Source: Anaerocolumna aminovalerica (GTDB lineage: Bacteria > Bacillota > Clostridia > Lachnospirales > Lachnospiraceae). From it: a stretch of DNA of 42,716 nucleotides. The DNA is taken from positions 1 through 42,716 of the forward strand of contig NZ_FOWD01000033.1 of the NCBI RefSeq assembly GCF_900115365.1. Direction: 5' to 3'. The notes beneath the pieces are model-generated. The model was not told the origin of the DNA and ran no database searches. It saw nothing but the letters and a program-made list of their open reading frames with translations. Shown here piece by piece: positions 25,882 to 35,032 of this stretch; within the stretch, counting starts at the first letter, position 1, and each line of letters begins with the position of its first letter. A program made the position numbers and the translations under genes.

Positions 25882-26799
25882 ATGGATTATATTCGTATTT
25901 CAATTATTATAGTTCCTATTATAGTTTTGTTGGTTTCAATAAGTATGGTTCTTTATAATAAATATCAAGTAAATAAAATAATGAAACATTTATATGGTAT
26001 GTTAGAATCTGCCATCAATGGTTGTTTTACAGAAACTACTTATGATGAATCCAAAATGTCTGCATTGGAAGTGAAACTCCATCAATATTTATGGGAAAGT
26101 GAAACGTCTTCAAAAAATCTTAAAAAAGAAAAAGAGAAGATTGATTCACTTATTTCTGATATATCTCATCAAACTAAAACGCCCATTGCCAACATACTTC
26201 TATATTCCCAATTATTAATGGAAAAAAATCTTTCAAAAGAAGCTGTACAATGTGCCGATCAGATCATGAGCCAAACTGAGAAACTAAATTTTTTAATCGG
26301 CTCCTTAATCAAAACCTCCAGATTAGAAAATGGAATTATTACGGTATCGCCCCAGGCAAATAATATCAGCAGTTTACTTGATGCCATCCATAAACAATTT
26401 ACTCCACAAGGAGATAAAAAGCATATTTCTGTTTTAATAGATCAGACAAAGGAAAAAGCTTATTTTGATATGAAATGGACAATAGAAGCCTTGGCCAATA
26501 TTGTTGATAACGCAATTAAATATACTCCGGAACACGGCAGTGTCATGATTAAAACAACGGCATTTGAATTGTTTTGCCGTATCGACATTACAGATAACGG
26601 AATCGGAATAGATAAATCAGAATTTAATAAAATATTTATGCGATTTTATCGTTCACAAGCTGTTACAGAGCAGGAAGGTGTGGGTATTGGTTTGTATCTT
26701 GCACAAGCCATCCTTTCAGCGGAAGGGGGATATATAAAAGTTGCTTCAAAACCAGGAGAGGGATCTGTCTTTTCTGTTTTCTTACCAAGATACAAGTAA
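25882..26799 (+). CDS. Sensor histidine kinase with one membrane helix and no outer domain
   Basis: 305 residues. One hydrophobic helix (about 5-25) opens the protein; no extracellular sensor loop can form. The dimerisation box SDISHQTKTPIANILLYSQL puts the phosphorylated histidine at H96. The ATPase part has the N box (NIVDNAIKYTPEH), G1 (DNGIGID) and G2 (GVGIGLYLAQ). A kinase with so little outside usually relies on a partner for sensing; in Bce-type systems this is the ABC permease, as may be true here. It starts on the nucleotide after the regulator's stop. Confidence 0.93.
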   Translation: MDYIRISIIIVPIIVLLVSISMVLYNKYQVNKIMKHLYGMLESAINGCFTETTYDESKMSALEVKLHQYLWESETSSKNLKKEKEKIDSLISDISHQTKTPIANILLYSQLLMEKNLSKEAVQCADQIMSQTEKLNFLIGSLIKTSRLENGIITVSPQANNISSLLDAIHKQFTPQGDKKHISVLIDQTKEKAYFDMKWTIEALANIVDNAIKYTPEHGSVMIKTTAFELFCRIDITDNGIGIDKSEFNKIFMRFYRSQAVTEQEGVGIGLYLAQAILSAEGGYIKVASKPGEGSVFSVFLPRYK

Positions 26800-26845
26800 A
26801 TCTTTCAAAACTGTTAGATTTCAGAAAGAATGTAGAAAGATTTTT

Positions 26846-26934
26846 ATGATATAGTAAAAACGTAATGAGGGAATCACAAGCTTGCTTGGGATTCCCGAGT
26901 GGAGTGCTCAAGATCATGAACATGCTTTATGTTC
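26846..26934 (+). repeat. 89-bp tandem repeat, unit 1
   Basis: Identical to unit 2 at 86 of 89 positions. It holds GGGAATC/GATTCCC with an inner CAAGC/GCTTG hairpin, and the left arm of an 11-bp perfect hairpin (ATCATGAACAT/ATGTTCATGAT) that straddles the unit boundary. Confidence 0.9.
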
Positions 26935-27023
26935 ATGATATAGTAAAAACGTAATGAGGAAATCACAAGCTTGCTTGGGATTCCCCAGTGGAGTGCTCAG
27001 GATCATGAACATGCTTTATGTTC
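26935..27023 (+). repeat. 89-bp tandem repeat, unit 2
   Basis: Directly adjoins unit 1 with three substitutions. Its closing hairpin is again the perfect ATCATGAACAT/ATGTTCATGAT. Confidence 0.9.
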
Positions 27024-27069
27024 ATGATATAGTAAAAATCACGAACACCTATTACGTTCATGATATAGT
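27024..27069 (+). repeat. Partial third and fourth copies of the repeat edge
   Basis: ATGATATAGTAAAAA recurs at 27024, and ATGATATAG again at 27060 after a degraded hairpin (CACGAAC ... CGTTCATG). The core of the unit is missing. Confidence 0.7.
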
Positions 27070-27103
27070 CTATGTATAAACTAAGTTTATACATAGATTT
27101 TTT
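27070..27103 (+). terminator. Intrinsic terminator between kinase and ABC genes
   Basis: A perfect 12-bp stem (27070-27081 with 27085-27096), 3-nt loop, followed by T6. It should stop regulator-kinase transcripts before the transporter genes. Confidence 0.9.
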
Positions 27104-27184
27104 AAATGTTTTTTGCCGGTGATAGGGCAAATAAAAAATCACCTGTATGCAGGTGTAGGTATTAGGAAAGGCAGGGATATATTA

Positions 27185-27856
27185 GTGAAAATTCTTGAAA
27201 CAAATAATTTAAAAAAACATTATGGAACAGGGGAAAATGTAGTTAAAGCTTTAGATGGAGTAAATCTACAGGTTGAAAATGGTTCTTTTGTTGCAATTGT
27301 AGGTACCTCAGGTAGCGGCAAATCAACCTTGCTTCATATGCTTGGAGGACTGGACAGGCCAACAAGCGGAAGTGTAGTAGTGGATGGAAAAGATATTTTT
27401 ACCTTAAAAGAAGAAGAACTTACTATATTCAGAAGAAGAAAAATCGGTTTTGTATTTCAGAATTATAATCTGGTGCCGGTTTTAAACGTATATGAGAATA
27501 TTGTTTTACCAATAGAATTGGATGGAAATAAAATAGACAGCTCCTATGTGAATAAAATCATCAAAACCTTAGGCTTGGAACAGAAACTTCAAAATCTGCC
27601 CAATAATCTATCCGGAGGGCAGCAGCAAAGAGTTGCCATTGCCAGAGCACTGGCAGCAAAGCCTGCTATAATTTTGGCAGATGAGCCTACCGGTAATCTG
27701 GATAGCAAAACAAGTCTGGATGTTATAGGACTTTTAAAAGTTACCAGTAAGCAGTTCGGGCAAACTATTGTAATGATAACCCATAATGAAGAAATAGCGC
27801 AAATGGCGGATTACATCATCCATATTGAGGATGGAATCATAATAAGAAGCAAATAG
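27185..27856 (+). CDS. ABC transporter ATP-binding protein (MacB/LolD/BceA type)
   Basis: 223 residues from GTG 27185. An AGGG lies 8 nt upstream and this start gives the family's usual length; an upstream TTG at 27113 would add an unconserved tail. Walker [10 protein letters not shown] (40-48), Q-loop FQNYNL, signature LSGGQQQR (142-149), Walker B IILADE (162-167) and H200 are all present. It drives the FtsX-type permease encoded 29 nt downstream. Between the terminator and the GTG is a CACCTG-TATG-CAGGTG hairpin (27140-27155); I see no convincing promoter there, so activation by the response regulator is plausible. Confidence 0.95.
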   Translation: MKILETNNLKKHYGTGENVVKALDGVNLQVENGSFVAIVGTSGSGKSTLLHMLGGLDRPTSGSVVVDGKDIFTLKEEELTIFRRRKIGFVFQNYNLVPVLNVYENIVLPIELDGNKIDSSYVNKIIKTLGLEQKLQNLPNNLSGGQQQRVAIARALAAKPAIILADEPTGNLDSKTSLDVIGLLKVTSKQFGQTIVMITHNEEIAQMADYIIHIEDGIIIRSK

Positions 27857-27885
27857 GTGCTTAAAGCACCGGAAATGAGGTTATT

Positions 27886-30504
27886 ATGTTAAATGTAGCA
27901 AATAAAAAAATAATCAGAAAATTATCCTTTCGCAGTTTTCGTTCAAATAGAACCAGAAATATAGTTGCATTAATTGCCATTGCATTAACCACTATATTAT
28001 TTACATCAATATTTACTGTTGCTATCTCCATGAATTATTCCTGGCAGCAGCAAACTATGAGAATGGTAGGAGGTTCTGCTCATGGCGGTTTTAAGTACTT
28101 AACGAAAGAACAAGTAAATGAATTAAAAGATCATCCTTTAATTAAAGAATATGGATACTCCGTAATGTTAGCCATGCCTATGGAATCTCCTTTTCATAAG
28201 CACCATACAGAGATTCGTTACGGTAATGATGATGGGGCAAAACTGTTTTTCTCTTATCCTACAACCGGGCGGATGCCGTCAGAAGTGAAAGAATTGGCTA
28301 CAGATACCAAAGTATTGGATTTGCTAGGGGTGCCCCATGAATTAGGGCAAAAAGTGACATTTACCTATCCCCTTGGAGGTAAAAACATAACCGATACATT
28401 TACACTCTGTGGATTTTGGGAGACGGATGAAACAATGTTGGCAAGTCAAATCTGGCTTTCTAAAGATTACGTAGAAGAAAAATTATCTTCTTATGATAAG
28501 GAAGCTGATAAAGGATGGGGCAGCAATATTATCGGTACCTGGTCTTTAGATGTTATGTTTGATAATAGCAGTAACATAGAGAAGAATCTTAGTATTATAG
28601 CAGAAGATAAAGGTTATAACACTCTTGATAACACTGCTGGGAATTATTTGGATACGGGAGTTAATTGGGCGTATACCTCAACACACTTAAATTCTGCTGA
28701 TAGAATGATTACATTATTGGCACTTGCCATGATAGTTGTTCTCATTGTACTTACCGGATATTTAATTATTTATAATATTTTTCAAATATCCATATCCAAC
28801 GATATCCGATTTTATGGATTGCTGAAAACAATAGGAACCACTTATAAGCAGCTAAAACGTCTTATTCGAAACCAAGCTTTAATGCTATCTTTATTAGGAA
28901 TTCCAGTTGGATTGGTAATCGGTTTTTTTATTGGTAATACCCTGACTAAAATAATTATGAGTAATATGGCTGTTACCAGCACTTATATCACCTTTAATCC
29001 ATGGATATTCATTGGATCCGCTGTATTTTCCTGTATTACTGTACTTATCAGCACTAGAAAGCCGGGTAAAATGGCTGCATCCGTATCTCCAATGGAAGCA
29101 GTACGGTTTGTAGAAAGAAGTATAGTGAAGCAAAAAACCAGCAGAACTAAAACCGGTTCAAAAGTGTACCGGATGGCTCGAGGTAATTTAATCCGCAGCC
29201 GTAAAAAAACTACTTTAGTAATCCTTTCACTGTCCCTTAGTGTAGTTTTATTAAGTGCTGTTTACACATTTGCAAAGGGATTTAACATGGATAAGTTTTT
29301 AAGTAAATTTGTGGTATCTGATTTTGTAGTCGGTCATGCAGACTATTTTAAAAGTTATTTTAGGAGTGAGGATCAAAAGGTTACCGAATCCATTATTTCT
29401 GCAATTCATGAGCAGGAGGGTATTACAGAAGAGGGAAGAGTTTATCTTTATACAGATTTGGCTTCTGTTTTACAAACAAAGAAAAAATTTATGGAGTTTT
29501 ACAGTGACTTGCCCCCAGAACATCTTGATTCTTCAATTATTAATAAGAAAGATGAAGATATGGTAGAAATGAATCTGGATGTTTATGGATTAGATGAACT
29601 TCCAATGAAACATTTAAAACTTGTAAAAGGATCTATTGATTTGGAACAAATGAATCAGGAACATGGAATCATTCAGCTTCTATCTGAAGATGATTATGGG
29701 AACCTCTATATGCACGAGTCTATTTATAATATAGGTGATAAGGTAAGTATCCACTATATTACTGACTATGACATAGATGATAAGGGTAATGTAACTGAAA
29801 ATAATGGTTTTGACATTGATTATAAAGTAGTAGCCACCGCAATGATTCCTAATAATATTTCCATGCGTCGCTACGGAAGTTTAAATTTTGCAATAACCTC
29901 AGACACCATGAGAGAAGATATGGAAATTATCAGTAATAATAAAAATGTATTTAGCACTATGAATTATATGATAAATGTTGAACCTGATAAGGAAAGCAAT
30001 ATGGAATCATTTATAAAAGATTACACAAATAATGTAGAAGCAGATATTAATTATGAATCAAAGAGTACCTACACGAAAGAATTTCAATCTTTTCAGAATA
30101 TGTTTTTATTAATAGGAGGAATATTAAGCTTAATTATAGGCTTCATAGGAATAATGAATTTTATTAATGCAGAGCTAACCAGTATCATGTCAAGAAAAAG
30201 AGAACTTGCTATGTTGAACAGCATTGGTATGACCGGGAAACAGATAAAAAGAATGCTTGTAATAGAAGGATTGTTTTATGGTGGGAACGCTATTGTTATT
30301 TCGTTCTTCGTTAGTATACTGGTAGGATTTTTCTTAATTAGGCAAATGGAGAGTATGTTATGGTTTTTTCAATATCATTTTACGGTGATTCCAATTTTAG
30401 GTGTTTTGCCCATATTTATTCTTTTAGGTATTATAATACCCCTTTCTGCTTATAAAGCCACCAACAAACAAAGTATCGTAGAACGTTTACGTGAGGCTGA
30501 ATAG
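27886..30504 (+). CDS. FtsX-type ABC permease
   Basis: 872 residues arranged as two similar halves, each with a first helix, a large extracellular domain and three closing helices (4+4). Helices lie at about 27-48, 268-292, 318-342, 358-376, then 438-456, 742-765, 798-820 and 828-852. Two FtsX domains cover the closing helices (TIGTTYKQLKRLIRNQA; SIGMTGKQIKRMLVIEG). Such exporters use the motive force of the ATPase to move or detach substrates such as antimicrobial peptides or lipoproteins. GAGGT precedes the ATG. The 3' end directly meets a decayed P-type ATPase sequence on the other strand. Confidence 0.93.
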   Translation: MLNVANKKIIRKLSFRSFRSNRTRNIVALIAIALTTILFTSIFTVAISMNYSWQQQTMRMVGGSAHGGFKYLTKEQVNELKDHPLIKEYGYSVMLAMPMESPFHKHHTEIRYGNDDGAKLFFSYPTTGRMPSEVKELATDTKVLDLLGVPHELGQKVTFTYPLGGKNITDTFTLCGFWETDETMLASQIWLSKDYVEEKLSSYDKEADKGWGSNIIGTWSLDVMFDNSSNIEKNLSIIAEDKGYNTLDNTAGNYLDTGVNWAYTSTHLNSADRMITLLALAMIVVLIVLTGYLIIYNIFQISISNDIRFYGLLKTIGTTYKQLKRLIRNQALMLSLLGIPVGLVIGFFIGNTLTKIIMSNMAVTSTYITFNPWIFIGSAVFSCITVLISTRKPGKMAASVSPMEAVRFVERSIVKQKTSRTKTGSKVYRMARGNLIRSRKKTTLVILSLSLSVVLLSAVYTFAKGFNMDKFLSKFVVSDFVVGHADYFKSYFRSEDQKVTESIISAIHEQEGITEEGRVYLYTDLASVLQTKKKFMEFYSDLPPEHLDSSIINKKDEDMVEMNLDVYGLDELPMKHLKLVKGSIDLEQMNQEHGIIQLLSEDDYGNLYMHESIYNIGDKVSIHYITDYDIDDKGNVTENNGFDIDYKVVATAMIPNNISMRRYGSLNFAITSDTMREDMEIISNNKNVFSTMNYMINVEPDKESNMESFIKDYTNNVEADINYESKSTYTKEFQSFQNMFLLIGGILSLIIGFIGIMNFINAELTSIMSRKRELAMLNSIGMTGKQIKRMLVIEGLFYGGNAIVISFFVSILVGFFLIRQMESMLWFFQYHFTVIPILGVLPIFILLGIIIPLSAYKATNKQSIVERLREAE

Positions 30505-30853
30505 AAATTAGGACACCGATACCACTTTGGTTTAAAACCCGGGAATGGGATAACTAAGAGATCTTTTCTACCAGCTTTTTTGCATACCACTGCTGAAAAC
30601 CCCGATGGCACTATTTAGAAAAATGACTCCCAAAAAAAGATATTCTCCCACGCTCCGGCCAGAGAAGGGCAACGCTAATCAGTACTTTGAGCATATTAAA
30701 CAGGGTAAATACATTGTCTCGGATCATAGCCAGTTGGATTTTGTCTTGGATTGGGGGGCTTGGGCTTTGTTGACCAGCCCCCGACCATGACGCTCTGCTG
30801 CCTCTGCCCACGTTAATCCGCTGACGGGGTAGCTACCATTGTTTATCTGGCAT
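30505..30853 (-). pseudogene. Relic of a second P-type ATPase (N-terminal ~115 residues)
   Basis: On the minus strand, ATG 30853 with AGGAGG (30859-30864) overlaps the end of the intact ATPase gene. The pieces, in shifting frames, are GLTWAEAAERHGRGLVNKAQ, IRDNVFTLFNMLKVLISVAL, GAWENIF, FFLGVIFLNSAIG and YAKKLVEKIS. They follow the order of the start of HAD-IC P-type ATPases (..IIRENVFTLFN.., ..FLGV..N..IG.., AK..VEK). There are at least four frameshifts. The remnant stops at the permease stop codon, where the rest is lost. The plus-strand open frame 30605-30790 is a shadow of it. Confidence 0.75.
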
Positions 30854-33530
30854 GCTGACCTCCTGTTTGGCGACGATGGCTGTACTTACTTACAAAATGC
30901 CAAATCGCCTTTTGGATTTCAATGAGTGCAGTTGGAATCAGCGACAATCCCAATATCATCAGCCATTCGTCTGCATCAAGAGAGGATAGAGCAAACACTT
31001 CCCGCACAGGGGGAATCACCACCAGCACCAGCATCAGGGCGGCAGAAACCAAGACGGAAACGAACAGGGCTTTGTTCTCAAACAAACCCTTTGAAAAAAT
31101 GGATTTTGTGTTCGACCGCTGACTGTACGAATAAAAGAGCTGCGAAAATGCTATTGTACAAAATGCCATTGCTTGACCTGATGGCAAATCATCTCGCAGG
31201 CCAATAAAGAAGGCAATAAGAGTAGCGGCTGCGATAAAACAGCCTTGTGTAATCACGCGAATAACAAGCGCCTTTTCAAACAATGTGCCGGACTTTTTCG
31301 GTTTGTGTTTCATTACATCTGCTTCAGGCGGGTCAACACCCAGCGCAAGTGCGGGCAGCGTGTCAGTGGCAAGATTTATCCACAGAATATGAACAGCCAG
31401 AAGTGGAGCGGGGAAATTGAACAGTGTCGCAATAAAGATGGTGAGGATTTCGCTGATGTTGCCCGCAAGCAAAAACTGAATCACCTTCTGGATGTTGCGG
31501 TAGACACGACGTCCTTCTTTCACTGCGTCCACGATAGTGGTGAAGTTATCGTCCGTGATAATCATGTCAGACGCTTCCTTTGCCACATCCGTGCCGGAAA
31601 GACCCATCGCAATGCCGATGTCAGCGGCTTTGAGAGCAGGTGCGTCATTCACGCCATCACCGGTCATGGAAACGATTTCGCCGGTACGTTTAAGAGCTTC
31701 CACAATTTTCAGCTTCTGCTCCGGCGTTACACGGGCATAAACAGATGTGGTGCGGACCGCATTGTTATAGTCGTTGTCGCTCATTTCATCCAGTTCGTCC
31801 CCGGTATATACCGTATCACCCTTGTGCCAAATATCCAGTTCCTTCGCAATGGCCACAGCGGTGATTCTATGGTCGCCGGTAATCATAACGGTACGGATTC
31901 CCGCGTCCCAGCAGGTTTTGATTGCCGCTTTCACTTCCTCACGCGGCGGGTCGATCATGCCTACAAGACCGATAAAGGTTAGGCCGAACTCCACATCGGC
32001 ATCATCGTCCTCCGGCACAGTGTCAATGCTCTTTTTGGCAAAGGCCAGCACACGCAGGGCATCGGAAGCCATACCATCTGATATTCGCCGGACGGATTCA
32101 ATATCTTCATCGGTAATCGGACGCTCGCCCTCAGCTGTCAGGATTTTGGTGCAAACCGGTATCAGTTCATCTATTGCACCCTTCGTAAATACGACAGGTT
32201 TACCCCCTACTTCGTTGATGGTGGACATGCGCTTTCTGTGGGAATCAAATGGCTGCTCAAACAGCCGCGGGCAGTCCTCCTCCAAATCGCCATGATCCTC
32301 GCCAAATTTTTGGGAGAGCACAATCAGTGCACCCTCAGTCGGATCACCCAAAATACTCCCGGGGTTGTCGGGGTCAAACTCGGCATTGTTACATAGTGCA
32401 CCCGCCCGAATCAACTCGTAGTAGCTCCCATTCATCTTAAGCGCACTTTGGGTAGGCCGTGCCTTGCCGCTCCCAACATCAGAAGCAATGGCAATTTGCG
32501 TTACGGTCATCTTGTTGAGTGTCAGCGTACCTGTTTTGTCCGAACATATGACTGTTGCGCCCCCCAGCGTTTCCACGGCAGGCAGTTTGCGGATAATTGC
32601 GCCACGCTTTGCCATGCGCTGGACACCCAGCGCCAGAACGATGGTGGCGGTTGCAGGCAGCCCCTCCGGGATGATAGAGATGGCAAGGGAAATTGCCGTC
32701 ATGAGCAGAGGAATTAAAGGCTGCTTATAAAAAAAGCCAATTGCAAAAATCAGCGCACATACAACCAAACCCACGATGGTCAGCGTTTTACCAACCGAGG
32801 TCAGCTTCTTTTTCAGCGGCGTGTCAAACTCGTTTTGACTATCAATCATGTGAGCGATTTGCCCGACCTCAGTGTTCATGCCGGTGGCAACGACTATGCC
32901 TACACCCCGCCCGTATGTAACCAGCGTGGAAGAATAAGCCATATTACTTCGGTCGCCGAGGCTACAGCTTTCGTCAAGTATTTTATCGGCATCCTTTTCC
33001 GAGGGTATAGCTTCTCCGGTCAAGGATGCTTCCTGTATTTTCAAGCTGGAGGAATCAAGCAGCCGGATGTCGGCGGGCACCATTGAGCCGTCCTCTAAGA
33101 AAACAATGTCGCCGGGAACAAGCTCACTTGCCGGAATATTGCTTTCCTCACCCTGTCGCAGTGCCACAGCCCGTCCGGTGGTCATTTTTTTAAGTGCATC
33201 CAGAGAGGCTTCGGCCTTCTTTTCCTGAATGATGCTGATCACGGCGTTTACAGACACGATGAACAGGATGACCCCACCCTCCAATGCTTCGTGTAGAACG
33301 AAGGAGAGTATCGCCGCACCGATTAAGATGATTATCATCGGGTCTTTCAGTTGTTCCCACAGCATTTGCAGAATCGTTCGGTTTTCTTTTTTACGGAGCT
33401 CATTTATTCCGTGAGCTTTCAGCCGCAGTGCAGCCTCGGCATCGCTCAAGCCTTCTGTTGAGGTTTTCAGTTCTTTGCAGATTTCCTCAGCAGGTTTTGC
33501 GTGCCAAGGCATCGTACTTCGGTAGTCCAT
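30843..33530 (-). CDS. Cation-translocating P-type ATPase, calcium (P2) type
   Basis: About 895 residues from ATG 33530 (AAGGTGG about 10 nt upstream). ATG 33539 is in frame but only 1 nt from that site; a TTG further up has none. Counting from that TTG: TGEAIPS (A domain) at 184, PEGLP (M4) at 301-305, phosphorylation site D344 in DKTGTLT, then MTGDGVND and a cation-ATPase C-terminus with six helices. The layout is of SERCA/PMCA-like pumps that expel Ca2+. Base content is near half GC by eye against about one third in the flanks, with GC-ending codons, which points to transfer. It has its own promoter and structured leader. Confidence 0.95.
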   Translation of the reverse strand: MDYRSTMPWHAKPAEEICKELKTSTEGLSDAEAALRLKAHGINELRKKENRTILQMLWEQLKDPMIIILIGAAILSFVLHEALEGGVILFIVSVNAVISIIQEKKAEASLDALKKMTTGRAVALRQGEESNIPASELVPGDIVFLEDGSMVPADIRLLDSSSLKIQEASLTGEAIPSEKDADKILDESCSLGDRSNMAYSSTLVTYGRGVGIVVATGMNTEVGQIAHMIDSQNEFDTPLKKKLTSVGKTLTIVGLVVCALIFAIGFFYKQPLIPLLMTAISLAISIIPEGLPATATIVLALGVQRMAKRGAIIRKLPAVETLGGATVICSDKTGTLTLNKMTVTQIAIASDVGSGKARPTQSALKMNGSYYELIRAGALCNNAEFDPDNPGSILGDPTEGALIVLSQKFGEDHGDLEEDCPRLFEQPFDSHRKRMSTINEVGGKPVVFTKGAIDELIPVCTKILTAEGERPITDEDIESVRRISDGMASDALRVLAFAKKSIDTVPEDDDADVEFGLTFIGLVGMIDPPREEVKAAIKTCWDAGIRTVMITGDHRITAVAIAKELDIWHKGDTVYTGDELDEMSDNDYNNAVRTTSVYARVTPEQKLKIVEALKRTGEIVSMTGDGVNDAPALKAADIGIAMGLSGTDVAKEASDMIITDDNFTTIVDAVKEGRRVYRNIQKVIQFLLAGNISEILTIFIATLFNFPAPLLAVHILWINLATDTLPALALGVDPPEADVMKHKPKKSGTLFEKALVIRVITQGCFIAAATLIAFFIGLRDDLPSGQAMAFCTIAFSQLFYSYSQRSNTKSIFSKGLFENKALFVSVLVSAALMLVLVVIPPVREVFALSSLDADEWLMILGLSLIPTALIEIQKAIWHFVSKYSHRRQTGGQHAR

Positions 33531-33567
33531 TAGGACCATACCACCTTTCTTAGTTAAATTTTTATAC

Positions 33568-33654
33568 AAAAAACAACGCTAAAAACACACAAAGACACAA
33601 ACCGAACTTACAAATCCATTCAGCCTGTGCCTTGTTATATCTTTAACGTTGTTT
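33568..33654 (-). promoter_or_regulatory. Attenuator-like leader structure of the P-type ATPase gene
   Basis: On the minus strand, the arm at 33654-33642 pairs with 33583-33571 (13 bp, one G-U), ending in T6 (33573-33568). An inner ACAAGGCACA (33635-33626) pairs with TGTGTCTTTGT (33599-33589). It lies between the promoter and the start codon, so the terminator-like end would act as an attenuator. I could not match it to a named riboswitch. Confidence 0.5.
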
Positions 33655-33731
33655 AATTGTCGTGGGTTACTATCACTTTCTCCACTATCAGATTCCAATT
33701 TGATTTGACCTCTTTCTTAATACTGGCATTT

Positions 33732-33760
33732 ACTATAACATACATTTACGCTTCTGTCAA
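33732..33760 (-). promoter_or_regulatory. Promoter of the P-type ATPase gene
   Basis: Perfect TTGACA (33760-33755), 17-nt spacer, TATAGT (33737-33732), giving a leader of about 195 nt. Confidence 0.75.
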
Positions 33761-33789
33761 ATTAAGGTTTATCCCTATCTACTTTGGGA

Positions 33790-33842
33790 CTCGCAGGGTA
33801 GATGCTAAGGCGAGAAACGCCGTGGAGCATATCGCTTCACGG
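33790..33842. other. GC-rich cluster of small dyads
   Basis: CTCGC 33790-33794 with GCGAG 33810-33814; GGCG-AGAAA-CGCC 33809-33821; CCGTG-x13-CACGG 33820-33842 with inner AGC/GCT. The elements overlap and compete. They lie between the hydrolase stop and the ATPase promoter and may mark the edge of the transferred block or act as a terminator without T-run. Confidence 0.4.
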
Positions 33843-33875
33843 TATTCCCCTTTTGCAATAAGCCTGTTTCTTTAT

Positions 33876-34670
33876 TTACTTTGCGAATATCATAGATCCA
33901 ATTTTAACTGTAACAGGCTTAGATTTAATCCATTCATTAGTACATGTATCATCATAATAGAACATGGCTTTTTTACTTGGATCACTGCCATTTAAAGCTT
34001 CTTTGGCAGCTTTTTTTGCTTCGTCGGTTGCAGGATTATTAATATATCCGTTTTCAACCGGCGTAAATTGATAGTAGCCTCCGGGTACATCATTAATAAC
34101 GGCTGATATGGTATTTGGCCATTCTGCGCTTTTAACTCGATTGACTACAACAGCACCTATTCCAACCATTGCGCTATAGGGTTCACCGTTGGCTTCAGCA
34201 GTTATTAATCTTGCCAAAAGATCAAATTCTTCCTGGGTATAAGATATGACGGCTTTCGAGGAATCCGATTTTGCTGTACTGGAAGATAAAGTGGCATTAC
34301 TTGATGTTTTACTAGCCGGTATAATTAATTTTCGTCCCGGTAAAATTAAATCATCCCACTTGTGATTTGCCTTTCTTAATGAGAAAAGTTTAACGTTATA
34401 TTTCTTTGCAATTGAGTAAAGGGTATTTCCTTTTTGAACAGTATGTATTTTGGCAGGGACATCTAATATTTGTCCGGGATAAATTTTATCTGATTGTAGT
34501 TTGTTTGTTGTCTTTAGTGTACTTATGGAAGTTCCAAATAGATTTCCAATCTTATAAAGTGAGTCGTTTTTTACTATCTTGTAATTGGCTGCAAAGGCTG
34601 TTGTCTGAGATAGTGTTAACGATAGAAGAACTCCTGCAACGAGAACCTTTCCTTTATTTAATTGTTTCAT
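33876..34670 (-). CDS. Secreted LysM cell-wall hydrolase (SleB/CwlJ-type)
   Basis: 264 residues. Signal peptide about 1-27 (TTAFA/A). Two LysM modules follow (about 29-73: YKIVKNDSLYKIGNLFGTS; about 75-119: HTVQKGNTLYSIAKKYNVK), then a serine-rich linker and a Hydrolase_2 (SleB) catalytic domain (about 150-264) with ARLITAEANGEPYSAMVGIG, whose glutamate is the expected catalytic residue, and PGGYYQF. Such enzymes cleave peptidoglycan, often spore cortex. AAGGAGG lies 6 nt before the ATG. A 20-bp palindrome upstream (34689-34708) may be an operator. Confidence 0.93.
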   Translation of the reverse strand: MKQLNKGKVLVAGVLLSLTLSQTTAFAANYKIVKNDSLYKIGNLFGTSISTLKTTNKLQSDKIYPGQILDVPAKIHTVQKGNTLYSIAKKYNVKLFSLRKANHKWDDLILPGRKLIIPASKTSSNATLSSSTAKSDSSKAVISYTQEEFDLLARLITAEANGEPYSAMVGIGAVVVNRVKSAEWPNTISAVINDVPGGYYQFTPVENGYINNPATDEAKKAAKEALNGSDPSKKAMFYYDDTCTNEWIKSKPVTVKIGSMIFAK

Positions 34671-34688
34671 ATGTACCTCCTTCTGCTA

Positions 34689-34708
34689 TAAAAAGTGAAC
34701 ACTTTTTA
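34689..34708. promoter_or_regulatory. Palindrome upstream of the LysM hydrolase gene
   Basis: TAAAAAGTG-AA-CACTTTTTA is a perfect dyad about 20 nt before the minus-strand start codon, just ahead of the ribosome site. It could be a repressor site or an mRNA 5' stem. Confidence 0.5.
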
Positions 34709-35032
34709 CAACTTATGGTTTGTTTATTGAACTTCTCTACCATTGTATATGATAATTAGTTGGAAAATCTATACTATATTATTGGTAAGAGAGGTAAAAA
34801 TGCTCAATTTGAAATTGTTAAAACTCATATGTATTAGTATTATATACAAAACACATACTTAGGAATAAGCTGCCAATGCAAATACTGTGACATAATATTT
34901 CTGAATGGAATTAATTATCAGGTAATCAAGAGCGAAGTTTTGCGTAATTTAATTTTGCAACAGCTCCTTATTGTATAATCTTGTTAAGAGTGTTACAATC
35001 TATACTATTAGAATATGGAAAGGAAGTAATAA
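34709..35032 (+). promoter_or_regulatory. Divergent intergenic region with promoter of the M16 gene
   Basis: TATAAT at 34974-34979 lies 54 nt before the M16 start; no good -35 box is at the right distance. A 20-codon frame from ATG 34801 (MLNLKLLKLICISIIYKTHT) has GAGAGG before it but no other support. Nothing else seen. Confidence 0.4.

Noticed and set aside
26846-27069. Possible CRISPR array
   Set aside because: Only two long units without unique spacers, no cas genes nearby; it is a tandem repeat.
27113-27184. TTG start for the ABC ATPase
   Set aside because: No ribosome site and the extra 24 residues are atypical; GTG 27185 fits family length.
30605-30790. Plus-strand 61-codon open frame
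   Set aside because: The opposite strand, read across frameshifts, gives ordered P-type ATPase motifs; this frame has no ribosome site.
31245-31982. Long plus-strand open frame (245 codons) opposite the P-type ATPase
   Set aside because: It is the antisense shadow of a GC-richer gene, has no ribosome site, and its composition is biased; the minus-strand frame has every ATPase motif. The other plus-strand frames between 30922 and 33414 fall for the same reason.
33657-33995. Plus-strand 112-codon open frame
   Set aside because: It overlaps the SleB gene end and the ATPase promoter, has no ribosome site and resembles nothing I know.
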